Positions 29,786 to 39,800 of a stretch of 64,000 nt of DNA are shown piece after piece. A model generated the notes under the pieces. It saw only the letters and a program-made list of their open reading frames with translations. It did not search any database and was not told the origin of the DNA. The position numbers and the translations under genes were made by a program. The DNA is taken from contig JAWKZG010000002.1 of the NCBI GenBank assembly GCA_041396125.1, positions 620,001 through 684,000 on the forward strand, written 5' to 3'. This DNA is from JAWKZG01 sp041396125 (GTDB lineage Bacteria; Pseudomonadota; Gammaproteobacteria; Competibacterales; Competibacteraceae). Numbering within the stretch: position 1 is the stretch's first letter; every line of letters begins with the position of its first letter.

Positions 29786-30622
29786 ATGTTAAAGCGAATC
29801 AGTTGGACCGTGGGATGCGCCGCAGCGCTGTTACTGAGTCAATCGGCCCTGGCGGCGTGGCAAAATCTGAACCTGAAGGATGTCGATATTGACATCGTCA
29901 GCGACCGCTACCAGCGCAGTTTACCGGAGTTCCCGGTAGAGCAGCGCGGCAAAACCTATCGCGCCTATCTGGAGGCCGAGCAGGGTGCGGAATACAGTAT
30001 CCGGGTACACAATCGCAGCGATCAGCGGATCGGTCTGGTGATTGCCGTGGACGGACGCAATATTATTTCCGGTGATCGCTCCGAGCTGCGCCCGAACGAA
30101 CGCATGTATATTTTGAACCCCTACCAGCAGGCCACTTACCGGGGCTGGCGGACGGGTAAAAATCAGGTTAACCGGTTTTATTTCACCGAGGCGCCGGATT
30201 CATATGCCGGGCGTTGGGGGGATTATTCCGCTATGGGGGTGATCGCTGTCGCGGCCTATGCCGAAGATCGGCCTCAGCACACCTATAAAGAGAAAGAATA
30301 TTCTGAATCATTCAGCGATCGCGCCCAGGGATCAGGGACCGGGCCGAACAGCTTTCAGAAAAGTGCGCCCGCTGCTGAGCCGGGCACCGGTTTCGGTGAC
30401 CGCGAGCGCTCACCATCGCGGCGGGTCGAGTTCGATCCTGAACACTCACCCTTCGGGCGTTATTTCATCAAGTACGAGTGGCGCTCGACCTTATGCGAGA
30501 AAGGCTTGGTGCGCTGCGGTCGGGAGCAGGACTCACGCCGTCAGGATAACCGCTTCTGGAACAATAACGACTATGCGCCATACCCGCCCGGCATGGGCCA
30601 CTGGCGCAATGAACGTCACTGA
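29786..30622 (+). CDS. uncharacterised secreted protein
   Basis: A 278-residue protein with a signal peptide ending SQSALAAWQ (cleavage near residue 24). Residues 25-145 look like a beta-rich domain (SDRYQRSLPEFPVEQRGKTY, YSIRVHNRSDQRIGLVIAVDG, and YRGWRTGKNQVNRFYF). This resembles a uncharacterised domain found in predicted periplasmic or surface proteins, ending with FTEAPDSYAGR. Residues 160-278 are low complexity and polar. I do not know its function. It has AAGGAATAT before the ATG, is divergent from the PepSY-regulator operon, and abuts the convergent eda gene with no bases between the stops. Confidence 0.75.
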   Translation: MLKRISWTVGCAAALLLSQSALAAWQNLNLKDVDIDIVSDRYQRSLPEFPVEQRGKTYRAYLEAEQGAEYSIRVHNRSDQRIGLVIAVDGRNIISGDRSELRPNERMYILNPYQQATYRGWRTGKNQVNRFYFTEAPDSYAGRWGDYSAMGVIAVAAYAEDRPQHTYKEKEYSESFSDRAQGSGTGPNSFQKSAPAAEPGTGFGDRERSPSRRVEFDPEHSPFGRYFIKYEWRSTLCEKGLVRCGREQDSRRQDNRFWNNNDYAPYPPGMGHWRNERH

Positions 30623-31240
30623 TTAGCGCAAGCCTGCTGCTGCACGGGCCAGTTGTTCGATGCCTGCCCAGTCACCTGCTGCGAGTTTATCTTTGGGTGC
30701 AACCCAGGAGCCACCAACGCAGAGCACATTGGGCAGGCTGAGAAAATCCCGTGCATTGGCGGCATTGACTCCGCCGGTGGGACAGAAACGCGTTTCCGGA
30801 AACGGTCCGGCCAGAGCCTGCAGCATCGGGATACCGCCGGCCTGTTGAGCGGGAAAGAATTTGACATGCTGAAAGCCCCATTCCTGCGCAGCGATCAGCT
30901 CGGCCGGGGTGGCAATCCCCGGCAATAACGCCAGTCCGCTGCCCAGTGCCGCAGCCGCCAGACGGGGTGTGAGGCCGGGGGTAACTGCAAACTGAGCACC
31001 GGCATCGCGAGCCTGGGCAAACTGAGCCGGTTGCAGCACCGTTCCCACACCAACAATAGCGCCCTCGACCCGACTCATGGCCTCAACTGCTGCCAGCCCG
31101 GCCGGGGTTCGCAGGGTGACTTCCAGTATCGGCAAACCGCCTGCCACCAGAGCCTGTGCCAGCGGCTCAGCCTGCTCCAGGTGATCAATTACCAGCACCG
31201 GAATAACCGGTGCCGTAGTCATAATCGTGCTTATTTCCAT
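30623..31240 (-). CDS. eda: 2-dehydro-3-deoxy-phosphogluconate aldolase (KDPG aldolase)
   Basis: A 205-residue class I aldolase that splits KDPG into pyruvate and glyceraldehyde 3-phosphate, the last step of the Entner-Doudoroff pathway. It has the Glu in LPILEVTLRTPAG, the GVGTVLQP motif, the Schiff-base lysine in HVKFFPAQQAGG and the phosphate motif CPTGGVNAAN. The ATG at 31240 gives the family N-terminus and is preceded by GAGGG; the open frame continues upstream only into edd. It follows edd by 34 bp, so the two are cotranscribed. Confidence 0.93.
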   Translation of the reverse strand: MEISTIMTTAPVIPVLVIDHLEQAEPLAQALVAGGLPILEVTLRTPAGLAAVEAMSRVEGAIVGVGTVLQPAQFAQARDAGAQFAVTPGLTPRLAAAALGSGLALLPGIATPAELIAAQEWGFQHVKFFPAQQAGGIPMLQALAGPFPETRFCPTGGVNAANARDFLSLPNVLCVGGSWVAPKDKLAAGDWAGIEQLARAAAGLR

Positions 31241-31274
31241 ACTGTTTTCCCTCGCTAGGCATATGTTTATCTTG

Positions 31275-33095
31275 TCAGGCACACGCCAGGGCACCTTCTT
31301 CGGCGGTACTGACCTGACGACGAAATGTCGCGAATAATTCCCGTCCACAACCGTATTGATTGGCCTGCAGGTCGGGTGTCGGTAGCGTGCGGGCAGCCCA
31401 TTCGGCGTCCTCAACCAGTGCTTCCAGGTGACCGCTGTGGCAGTCCAGTCGCAGTATATCGCCATCGCGCACTTTACCCAGCGGACCCCCTGCCAGGCAT
31501 TCCGGGCTGACATGAATGGCGGCCGGAACTTTGCCGGACGCGCCCGACATGCGTCCGTCCGTTACCAGCGCGACCTTATAGCCCTGATCCTGCAACACCC
31601 CCAGACCGGGTGTCAATTTATGCAATTCCGGCATACCGTTAGCGGCCGGGCCCTGAAAACGCACGACCACGATACAGTCGCGATTCAGTTCACCGGCCTG
31701 GAATGCGGCCAACACCGCATCCTGCGATTCAAACACACGGGCGGGTGCTTCAATAAGCTGATGCTCGGCTTGCACCGCTGAGGTTTTAATGACCGCCCGA
31801 CCCAGATTGCCCGTGAGCAGCTTCAGGCCGCCATCGGTGGAGAAGGGGGACGCAATGGAGGCAATAATCGCGGGATCCAGACTGCTGTCTGGCGCATCCC
31901 GCCAGCATAACTGTCCATTCTCCAGAAACGGCTCCTGGCGATAATGCTGCAAGCCGGGCCCCATTACGGTGAGCACATCATTATGCAGCAAGCCGGCATC
32001 GAGCAGTTGGCCAATCACCAGACCCAGGCCGCCCGCTGCATGGAACTGATTAACATCGGCTTTGCCATTCGGGTAGATCTTGGCCAGTAAGGGGACACTG
32101 GCGGAGAGATCGCTGAAATCATCCCAGTTGATCATAATGCCGGCGCTGCGGGCAATGGCTACCAGGTGCAGGGTATGATTGGTCGAACCGCCGGTTGCCA
32201 GCAAACCCACAATGGCGTTGGCAATCGCTTTCTCATCAACAATCCGTCCGATTGGCAGATAATCATTACCTTGCGCGGTAATCCGTGCTGCCTGCTGGGC
32301 AGTGGCGCGAGTCAGGGCTTCGCGCAGGGCGGTGCCGGGATTGACAAAGGCGGTGCCGGGCAGATGCAGCCCCATGATTTCCATTAATAACTGGTTGCTG
32401 TTGGCGGTGCCGTAAAAGGTACAGGTGCCGGGACCGTGATAAGACTGCATTTCGGCTTCGAGCAGCTCCTCGCGGCCGATTTTACCCTGTGCGAACAATT
32501 GCCGGATGCGGGCTTTCTCGCTGTTGGGCACACCGGAGGGCATGGGGCCGGCGGGGACGAAAATAACCGGTAAATGCCCGAAACTGAGCGCGCCCATCAG
32601 CAAACCCGGCACAATCTTGTCGCAAACGCCCAGGCACAAGGCGGCGTCAAAGCTGTTGTGCGACAGGGCAATCGCGGTTGCCATTGCAATCGTGTCACGG
32701 CTGAACAAAGACAGTTCCATCCCGGTTTGCCCCTGCGTGACGCCATCACACATCGCCGGTACACCACCCGCGAACTGGGCTACGGCACCGGCTTCACGGG
32801 CCGCCTGTTTAATGATAGCGGGATAATCCTCCAGCGGCTGATGGGCCGACAGCATATCGTTATACGCTGAAATAATGGCAATATTGGGCCGCTGGAAAAG
32901 TTTCAACCAGTTTTTATCGCTGGCTGGCGCAGCTGCAAAGGCATGTGCCAGATTGGTGCAGGACAGGCCTTTCCTGATCGGCTCCTGCCGGGCTGCCTGC
33001 GCGAGTTGGTTCAGGTAGTCGCCGCGGGTTTTTCTGCTGCGCTCCTGAATGCGCTGCGTGACCGCAGCCAGAGTAGGATTGAGCGTGACTGACAT
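31275..33095 (-). CDS. edd: phosphogluconate dehydratase
   Basis: A 606-residue iron-sulfur dehydratase that converts 6-phosphogluconate to KDPG. Family motifs include AYNDMLSAHQPLEDYP, CDGVTQGQTGMELS and the cluster cysteine in CLGVCDKIVPG, with MGLHLPGTAFVNPGT later; the length fits the family (about 605). The ATG at 33095 follows GAGG by eight bases and is preferred over an upstream TTG at 33101. It is divergent from zwf across a 176-bp region holding two HexR-type sites. Confidence 0.95.
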   Translation of the reverse strand: MSVTLNPTLAAVTQRIQERSRKTRGDYLNQLAQAARQEPIRKGLSCTNLAHAFAAAPASDKNWLKLFQRPNIAIISAYNDMLSAHQPLEDYPAIIKQAAREAGAVAQFAGGVPAMCDGVTQGQTGMELSLFSRDTIAMATAIALSHNSFDAALCLGVCDKIVPGLLMGALSFGHLPVIFVPAGPMPSGVPNSEKARIRQLFAQGKIGREELLEAEMQSYHGPGTCTFYGTANSNQLLMEIMGLHLPGTAFVNPGTALREALTRATAQQAARITAQGNDYLPIGRIVDEKAIANAIVGLLATGGSTNHTLHLVAIARSAGIMINWDDFSDLSASVPLLAKIYPNGKADVNQFHAAGGLGLVIGQLLDAGLLHNDVLTVMGPGLQHYRQEPFLENGQLCWRDAPDSSLDPAIIASIASPFSTDGGLKLLTGNLGRAVIKTSAVQAEHQLIEAPARVFESQDAVLAAFQAGELNRDCIVVVRFQGPAANGMPELHKLTPGLGVLQDQGYKVALVTDGRMSGASGKVPAAIHVSPECLAGGPLGKVRDGDILRLDCHSGHLEALVEDAEWAARTLPTPDLQANQYGCGRELFATFRRQVSTAEEGALACA

Positions 33096-33137
33096 GGGCA
33101 AATCCTCGCTGTGGATACCGCTATTTCGATATGGGTT

Positions 33138-33152
33138 TGTAGTAATACTACA
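33138..33152. promoter_or_regulatory. HexR-type operator, edd side
   Basis: TGTAGTAATACTACA is a 15-bp palindrome with perfect 7-bp arms around one base. This is the HexR-type TGTAGT-ACTACA pattern found before Entner-Doudoroff genes in gammaproteobacteria. It lies 43 bp upstream of the edd start, where repression would block an edd-eda promoter. A second copy is at 33232. Confidence 0.75.
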
Positions 33153-33231
33153 TTTATTTTAGTATATCCCCGTGAATCCGTAAATAAAAAGCCTATAATA
33201 AATCACACATAGATTGATTGTGTAATAGTTT

Positions 33232-33246
33232 TGTAGTAAAACTACG
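33232..33246. promoter_or_regulatory. HexR-type operator, zwf side
   Basis: TGTAGTAAAACTACG has arms TGTAGT and ACTACG, one mismatch from perfect. It lies 25 bp before the zwf start codon. Together with the 33138 site it implies joint control of both divergent units by the hexR product encoded downstream of glk. Confidence 0.75.
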
Positions 33247-33271
33247 TAAACTTGACTCCAAGGAGCCACTC

Positions 33272-34759
33272 GTGTTGCCTACGTCTTCCCAGTCTGCGGT
33301 TGAACCCTTTGACTTGATTATTTTCGGCGGAACCGGTGATCTTGCCATGCGCAAGCTGTTCCCGTCTTTGTACTACCATTATTGCGATGGCCTGCTGCCC
33401 GAACAGGGGCGGATTATTGCGGTTGCCCGCTCTGAGCACAGTGACGAGGAATTCCGTTCGCTGGTGCGTGAGCAGGCAGTCAAACACATTGCTGAAGATG
33501 CGTTCGACGCCACACGCTGGCAGGCTTTCGAGCAGTATTTAAGCTATCTTAAAGTGGATGCCGGGCAGGCGGCGGATTTTGCATTGTTAGGCCAGAAACT
33601 GGACGAATGCCCTGAGCATCAGCGGGTTTATTATCTGTCCACAGGCCCCAGCCTGTTTGCCCCGATTTGCGAACATCTGGCGCAGGCCGGTCTGGCCACC
33701 GCGACAACCCGGATCGCTGTCGAAAAACCGCTGGGGCGGAATCTCGAATCCGCCCGTCAGATCAATGCACAGATCGGCGCTGTATTCAGCGAACGGCAGA
33801 TTTTCCGGATTGATCACTACCTGGGCAAGGAGCCGGTCCAGAACCTGTTAGCCCTGCGGTTTGGCAATACCCTGTTCGAACCTTTATGGAATCGCAGCAC
33901 AGTGCGTAATGTGCAGATTACCGTTAGCGAACAGATCGGCGTGGAAGGTCGCGGCGAGTTCTACGACCAGACCGGTGCCTTGCGCGACATGGTGCAGAAT
34001 CATCTGTTGCAACTGCTGTGCATCATTGCCATGGAGCCACCCACCCGTGATACGCCGGATGCGGTGCGGGATGAAAAACTTAAAGTACTACGCGCCTTGC
34101 GACCGCTGATCGGGGCCGAGGCTCTGGCCAATACCGTGCGCGCACAATACAAAGCCGGTGCGGTCAATGGCGAGCTGGCCATCGGTTATCTGGAAGAGCC
34201 CGGTGTGCCGGCGAGCAGTCGCACTGAAACCTATGCCGCCTTGTGTGCGCATATCGACAACTGGCGTTGGTCGGGTGTCCCGTTTTTCCTGCGTACCGGC
34301 AAGCGTCTGGCGGATCGGGTGACTGAAATTGTGATCAATTTTGTGCCTTTGCCGCATGCGATCTATCCTTGTAATGCCAGTTCGGTCGCCTGCCCGAACC
34401 GTCTGGTCATCCGTCTGCAACCTGAGGAATATATCCGCTTGTCAGTGCAGGCCAAAGCGCCCGGCGATGATATGATTTTGCGACCGGTCGAATTAAACCT
34501 GAATTTGGCACAAGCCCATGCCGAGCGTCAGCGCAGTGCCTATGAACGGCTGCTGATCGATCTGCTGCGTGATCGACAGACCCTGTTCCTGCGTCACGAT
34601 GAGCTGGAAGCGGCCTGGAGCTGGGTCGATCCGATCCTGGCCGCCTGGGAGCAGCGTGACAGCGCACCGGCAGCCTATATGGCCGGCAGTTGGGGACCGG
34701 CGGCGGCCAGCCGTTTAATTTACGAGCGTGGTGGTCAATGGCATGAAGAAGAGGGATAG
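33272..34759 (+). CDS. zwf: glucose-6-phosphate 1-dehydrogenase
   Basis: A 495-residue enzyme that oxidises glucose 6-phosphate to 6-phosphogluconolactone with NAD(P). The nucleotide loop is FGGTGDLAMRKLFPS and the substrate motif is RIDHYLGKEPVQNLL. The start is the GTG at 33272, six bases after AGGAG; the frame is open back to 33218, but that region contains the operator and would not be translated. It is the first gene of zwf-glk-hexR, with 14 bp to glk. A separate 6-phosphogluconolactonase gene is not between them. Confidence 0.95.
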   Translation: MLPTSSQSAVEPFDLIIFGGTGDLAMRKLFPSLYYHYCDGLLPEQGRIIAVARSEHSDEEFRSLVREQAVKHIAEDAFDATRWQAFEQYLSYLKVDAGQAADFALLGQKLDECPEHQRVYYLSTGPSLFAPICEHLAQAGLATATTRIAVEKPLGRNLESARQINAQIGAVFSERQIFRIDHYLGKEPVQNLLALRFGNTLFEPLWNRSTVRNVQITVSEQIGVEGRGEFYDQTGALRDMVQNHLLQLLCIIAMEPPTRDTPDAVRDEKLKVLRALRPLIGAEALANTVRAQYKAGAVNGELAIGYLEEPGVPASSRTETYAALCAHIDNWRWSGVPFFLRTGKRLADRVTEIVINFVPLPHAIYPCNASSVACPNRLVIRLQPEEYIRLSVQAKAPGDDMILRPVELNLNLAQAHAERQRSAYERLLIDLLRDRQTLFLRHDELEAAWSWVDPILAAWEQRDSAPAAYMAGSWGPAAASRLIYERGGQWHEEEG

Positions 34760-34773
34760 AGGAGGCGTCTGAG

Positions 34774-35787
34774 ATGTCTGCATCTGGATCTGTGTCTGCT
34801 GGGGCTGACAGTCGTCTGGTGGCTGATATCGGCGGTACCAATGCCCGTTTTGCTCTGCTCAGTGAACAGGGTGAGTTGTATCACGAACGGGTACTGGCCT
34901 GCGCTGATTATCCCGGCCTGGTCGCTGCCATTGAAGCCTATCTGGACACAGCACCGGCTGCGCAGCCCCGGCAAGCCATCCTGGCGGTAGCGACGGCAAC
35001 CGTCAGTGATACGATCAGTCTGACCAACCATGCGTGGTCATTTTCAATCGCCGAAACCCGTGCCCGACTTGGTTTTGAGCGGCTCAGCTGTATTAATGAT
35101 TTCACTGCTCTGGCCTTGTCATTGCCGCATCTGAGCGCAACGGAGTTACGCCAGATTGGCGGTGGCTCGGCCAAGCCCGCCAGTGCTATTGCCTTGCTGG
35201 GTGCCGGTACCGGACTGGGTGTGTCGGGGTTGCTGTATACCCCGCAGGGCTGGTTTCCTCTGCAAGGGGAAGGGGGGCACATCAGTTATGGTCCCCTGAG
35301 CGCCCGCGAACAGGCCGTCTGGACCGTTATCAACCGGCGCACGGGACATGTCTCGGCTGAACGTCTGCTCTCCGGTCAGGGGCTGGTCAATATTTATCAG
35401 GCTCTGCGCGAGCTGGACGATCCCGCCGCGGACGATCTGCAGCAGCCGGCGCTGATCACCGAGCGCGGCCTGCAGGATCAGTGTGTATTATGCGCTGAAA
35501 CGCTGGCGTTATTTTGTGCTGCTTTAGGCACGGTTGCCGGCAATCTGGCGCTCACGCTGGGCGCGCAGGGCGGGGTCTATATCGGCGGTGGCATCGTGCC
35601 ACGGCTGGGCACGTATTTCGATAGCTCGGCATTTCGGCACCGGTTTGAACAGCGCGGGCGTTTTACGGCCTATTTGCAGACCATTCCGGTGTATATCATC
35701 ACGGCGGCTACCCCGGCGTTACGCGGCGCGGCGCAGGCGTTTGATCCCTTTTATGCCGACATCGGCTGGAGCAGCCGGGCGTGCTAG
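34774..35787 (+). CDS. glk: glucokinase
   Basis: A 337-residue bacterial glucokinase phosphorylating glucose with ATP. The phosphate-1 motif is ADIGGTNARFALL near residue 18, the glucose-binding segment is CINDFTALALSLP, and the nucleotide site is LGAGTGLGVSGL. AGGAGG lies upstream of the ATG at 34774. Its end overlaps the hexR start by seven bases, showing translational coupling. Confidence 0.93.
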   Translation: MSASGSVSAGADSRLVADIGGTNARFALLSEQGELYHERVLACADYPGLVAAIEAYLDTAPAAQPRQAILAVATATVSDTISLTNHAWSFSIAETRARLGFERLSCINDFTALALSLPHLSATELRQIGGGSAKPASAIALLGAGTGLGVSGLLYTPQGWFPLQGEGGHISYGPLSAREQAVWTVINRRTGHVSAERLLSGQGLVNIYQALRELDDPAADDLQQPALITERGLQDQCVLCAETLALFCAALGTVAGNLALTLGAQGGVYIGGGIVPRLGTYFDSSAFRHRFEQRGRFTAYLQTIPVYIITAATPALRGAAQAFDPFYADIGWSSRAC

Positions 35788-36617
35788 ATAAAATTCAGGC
35801 ACTGCAGTCGACGCTGCGACCTTCCGAACAGCGCGTCGCGCAGGAGGTTCTGGCGCAGCCGCACCAGACTGTAGAACTGAGCATCGCTGCCCTGGCAGCA
35901 CAAGCCGGTGTCAGCGAACCGACCGTGATGCGGTTTTGCCGGGCTTTGGGGTGCAGTGGTTATCAGGAGTTCAAACTGCGTCTGGCGCAAGCCTTGTCTG
36001 CAAGCTTGTTGTATTCCCATCGGGAACTGAGCGCTGAAGACGATACCGCCAGTATTACCGATAAAGTGCTGGAAGGCGCGATTGCCAGCCTGATGTCGGT
36101 ACGGCGCAGTCTGAATAATACAGCGATGGCGCAGGCTGTTGATCTGCTCATACAGGCTCGCCATGTCGAAATCTATGGTTTGGGGGGGGCAGGCATTGTG
36201 GCGGCGGATGCACAGCTTAAATTCTGTCGTCTTGGCCTCGCTGCGGTTGCTTACAGCGATCCATACCTGCATAACGTTTCCGCCAGTTTGTTGCAGGCTG
36301 GCGATACCGTGCTTGCACTTTCCAATACCGGGCGTAGCCGTGATCTGCTGCGCAGTGCGGAATTAGCCCTGGCAGGCGGTGCCAGCCTGATTGCCATTAG
36401 CGCCAGCGGATCGCCGCTGGCTCGTCTGGCACAGGTTTGTCTGACGGTTGATGGCGCTGCCGGGCATGATGCCTATGCACCAATCAAGGCGCGCATTGCC
36501 CCTATGGTGGTTATTGACGCGCTGGCGATCAATATTGCGTTGCGACAAGGCCCGGCCATGTTGCAGCGCCTGCAACAAATGCATACGGTATTGCAGGATA
36601 AATTTTTACCGCGCTAA
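35781..36617 (+). CDS. hexR: HexR, RpiR-family regulator of sugar catabolism
   Basis: A 278-residue RpiR-family regulator: an N-terminal helix-turn-helix domain (residues 1-77, with SIAALAAQAGVSEPTVMRF) and a SIS sugar-phosphate-binding domain from about residue 105 (VEIYGLGGAGIVAADAQLK, LSNTGRSRDLL). HexR is typically relieved by KDPG. It begins at a GTG inside the glk stop region. Location in the zwf-glk unit, plus HexR-type palindromes before both edd and zwf, supports the name and autoregulation. Confidence 0.88.
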   Translation: MLDKIQALQSTLRPSEQRVAQEVLAQPHQTVELSIAALAAQAGVSEPTVMRFCRALGCSGYQEFKLRLAQALSASLLYSHRELSAEDDTASITDKVLEGAIASLMSVRRSLNNTAMAQAVDLLIQARHVEIYGLGGAGIVAADAQLKFCRLGLAAVAYSDPYLHNVSASLLQAGDTVLALSNTGRSRDLLRSAELALAGGASLIAISASGSPLARLAQVCLTVDGAAGHDAYAPIKARIAPMVVIDALAINIALRQGPAMLQRLQQMHTVLQDKFLPR

Positions 36618-36803
36618 ACGTTTATCCTGTTTTTATCCGGGTATATATCCACTTCATTTTTCCTTAATCTTTGTCTTGCCCTGGCCGAATAGTAGCTGAG
36701 CAAATCAAGCTTTAGTGTTTTAGCCAGTTGTAATTGCAGTGAGGCGGTGTATTTCTGCATCTTCGTGGTGCCCGCTGGAATTCATGGTCAAAGGATACGA
36801 TGC

Positions 36804-39800
36804 TATGAGTGCCAGTTCACTCAGCAAGACTGTGAGCAACCTTTCCAAACGCTTTTTGAGCACTCGACGAGTGCCGTGTTCCTTATCGGCGCAGACTGTC
36901 GCTGTAAAAACACCCAGCCCGGCGGGTCTCAGGCTGCTGGGCTATACGCAGGACGAATTGGCAGCTGCGATTTTCCAGATCAGCTGCTCGGCTACAAAGC
37001 CATCAGCTGACGCACCCGCTGCAGCACCTGTTATGCCAGGGCCAGGCTTACAGGCGGAGTCGCTGGGAACATCAGCGTAAAGACGGCTCCCGCTTTCCCG
37101 CACAAATTCACAGCTGTGCGCTGTCCGACACTGTATTTTTAACCACAGTCCATGACCTGAGCGGGCAGACGCCTGCTGATCTGATTGACCCTCCTGTCCC
37201 CCCTGACTTCAAGACGCTATGCTGCGTTTGCAGGCGGCTGTTCAGGCTAGTCAGGTGGGGTTGTGGGACTGGGATCTGCGCACCAGTAAAATTTTCTCAA
37301 GGGAATGGAAACGCCAGATCGGCTATCAGGAGCAGGAGATTTCAGGTGATTATTCGGAATGGCAATCGCGAGTCCATCCGGATGATTTGGCGCGCATGCA
37401 ACTTACGCCGTGCAGGCATATCTGCAAAACCGGAGCAGGGGTTCCAGCAACAGTTTCGTTTTCGCCATAAAAACGGCAGTTATCGCTGGATTTATACCCA
37501 GGCTTCTCTGGTCTATGACGCGAGGGGTAAAGCCAGCCATATGCTCGGCTCGCATATTGGAAGTATCACCGAGCACCAGCAACTGGCTGCACAACAGCAC
37601 ATTGCAGACCGACAGCGCGCGGCCTTGCTGGAAAGCGCATATCAGATGCCTTCTGGCGCTGGATCGCGACTGGCGTTTCACTATGTCAGCCGTAAGGCTG
37701 GCGAGCTGATTAACCGTCGCCCGGAAGCGTTGCTCGGAAAACATATCTGGACCGAGATCCCCGAGGCGGTCGGGCAAGAGTTTTACTACGTTTACCAGAA
37801 GGCGATGACCGAGCGGTTGCCAATCAGAAAGAAGCTTTCCGCCCTGGGATCGCTGGTTCGAGAGCCGCATGTATCCCGCCCAGGACGGCGGTTTGAGTGT
37901 TATTTCACGGATGTAACGGCCCGCAAGCAGACGGAAACCTTGCTGGCCGGCCAGAAGTACGTGCTGGAGCTGATGGCCGCAAACACACCATTGTCCGAGA
38001 CGCTGGACGCCTTGCTGCAGGTGATCGAAGCCCAGGCTCCTAAATTGCACGCGTCTGTTCTGTTGCTCGATAATGACGGTGTGCATATGCGCCATGCTGC
38101 GGCGCCCAGCCTGCCGCAAAGTTATACCGAGGCGCTGGACGGCCTGGCAATAGGCCCGCAGGTCGGCTCCTGCGGCACCGCAATGTTTCGGCGTGAAGCC
38201 GTTATTGTGGAAGATATTGCAAGCGATCCCCTGTGGGAAGATTATCGGGAATTGGCGCTGGCGCACGGTTTACGCGCCTGCTGGTCGAAGCCGTTACTGG
38301 ACGTGGGGGGCAAGGTGCTGGGAAGCTTTGCGTTCTATTTCAGTCAGCCGGGTCGACCGACCGAACGCCATAATCAGCTTATCGACAGCACCGCGCATCT
38401 AACCACTATTACCATTCGCCGACATCACGAAGAAGCCGCTCTGCGCGCCAGTGAGGCTCGCTATATCGATCTCTACGAGCAGGCACCCGATATGCATTGC
38501 TCCGTTGACGCGAATACCGGGCTGCTCATTCACTGCAATCAGCGCTTGCTGGACGTTACCGGTTATACCCGTGATGAGGTGATTGGCCAATTGGTGTGGT
38601 CGCTTTGTCATCCCGACGATCAGGACGCGATGTATCGTCTGTGGCAACAGTTTTTCCCTGCTTGGCGAGATTCGCAACGCCGAGGTTGCGCCTCCAGTGT
38701 AAAGATGGTCAATGTCGCGATATCAGCCTGAACGCGACAGCAGATGCGGTGTACAGGGTCGGGTGCTGCACAGTCGCTCTGTCTGGCGTGATATCACTGA
38801 GCGCAAGCAGGCCGAACGTAAAATCCAGCGTTTGAACCGGATGTATGCGATGTTAAGCGGTATCAATGCATTGATCGTCCGGGTGCGTGATCAGCAGGAA
38901 CTGTTGATGATGCCTGCAGCATGGCGGTGAAGCCGGCAGCTTTGGCATGGCCTGGGTTGACGGGGTTGATGCGCTGACCAGACAGATCACTCGATCGCGC
39001 ATCCGGCCCAAATTCGGCTTCATTCAGTGCGCTGAGAGCGCAAGGGACATCCTTGCAGGCAGGGCCGAGTAATCAATACCCGGCAAGTGGCGGTGATCAA
39101 TGATCTCGGTGCTGACGCGCAGCGCGGTCATACCAATGAACGGCGGCGTCTGTCACACCGACTTGGCTATCGGGCGCTGATCGTCTTGCCGCTGTTCAGG
39201 GAAGGTGCTTTGATCGGCCTGTTCACGCTATTGTCCAAGGAGGCCAATGTCTTTACCGGAGATGAAGTCAAGCTGCTGACCGAGATGGCTGGTGATATTT
39301 CCTTCGCTGGATTACCTGGCCAAAGTGCAGCAGCTGGACTACCTGGCGTATTACGATGTGCTGACCGGCTTGCCGAACCGCACCTTGTTTAGCGACCATA
39401 TTGATCGCGAAGCCCGCCGTGCCCAGCGTGATCAAACCCTGGTGGCGATCGTGCTCTGTGATATCAACCGGTTTCGCCACGTAACGAAACGCTGGGCCGC
39501 CAGGCGAGGCGATGCCTTATTGTGCGAGTTGGCGAAGCGCTTTCGCCAGCACTGGCCGGAAGCCGAAAATATCAGGCGCATTGCTGCCGACTGCTTTGGT
39601 GGCATTATTACGGGCCTCAAGAGCGCGGCCGATATTGCCCAGCGGATTGAAACCCCGCTGCACGAGCTGCTGTACCAGCCGATCAAGGTTGAGGGCAAGG
39701 TGTTCCGACTGACCCTGACGCTCGGTATTGCGCTGGCTCCACACGATGGCAGCGAGTCCGAAGTGCTGCTCAAGAATGCCGGAATCGCCTGAAAGAAGCC

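Noticed and set aside
33218..33271. Longer N-terminus for zwf
   Set aside because: The region contains the HexR-type operator; the GTG at 33272 has AGGAG at a good distance and gives the family N-terminus.
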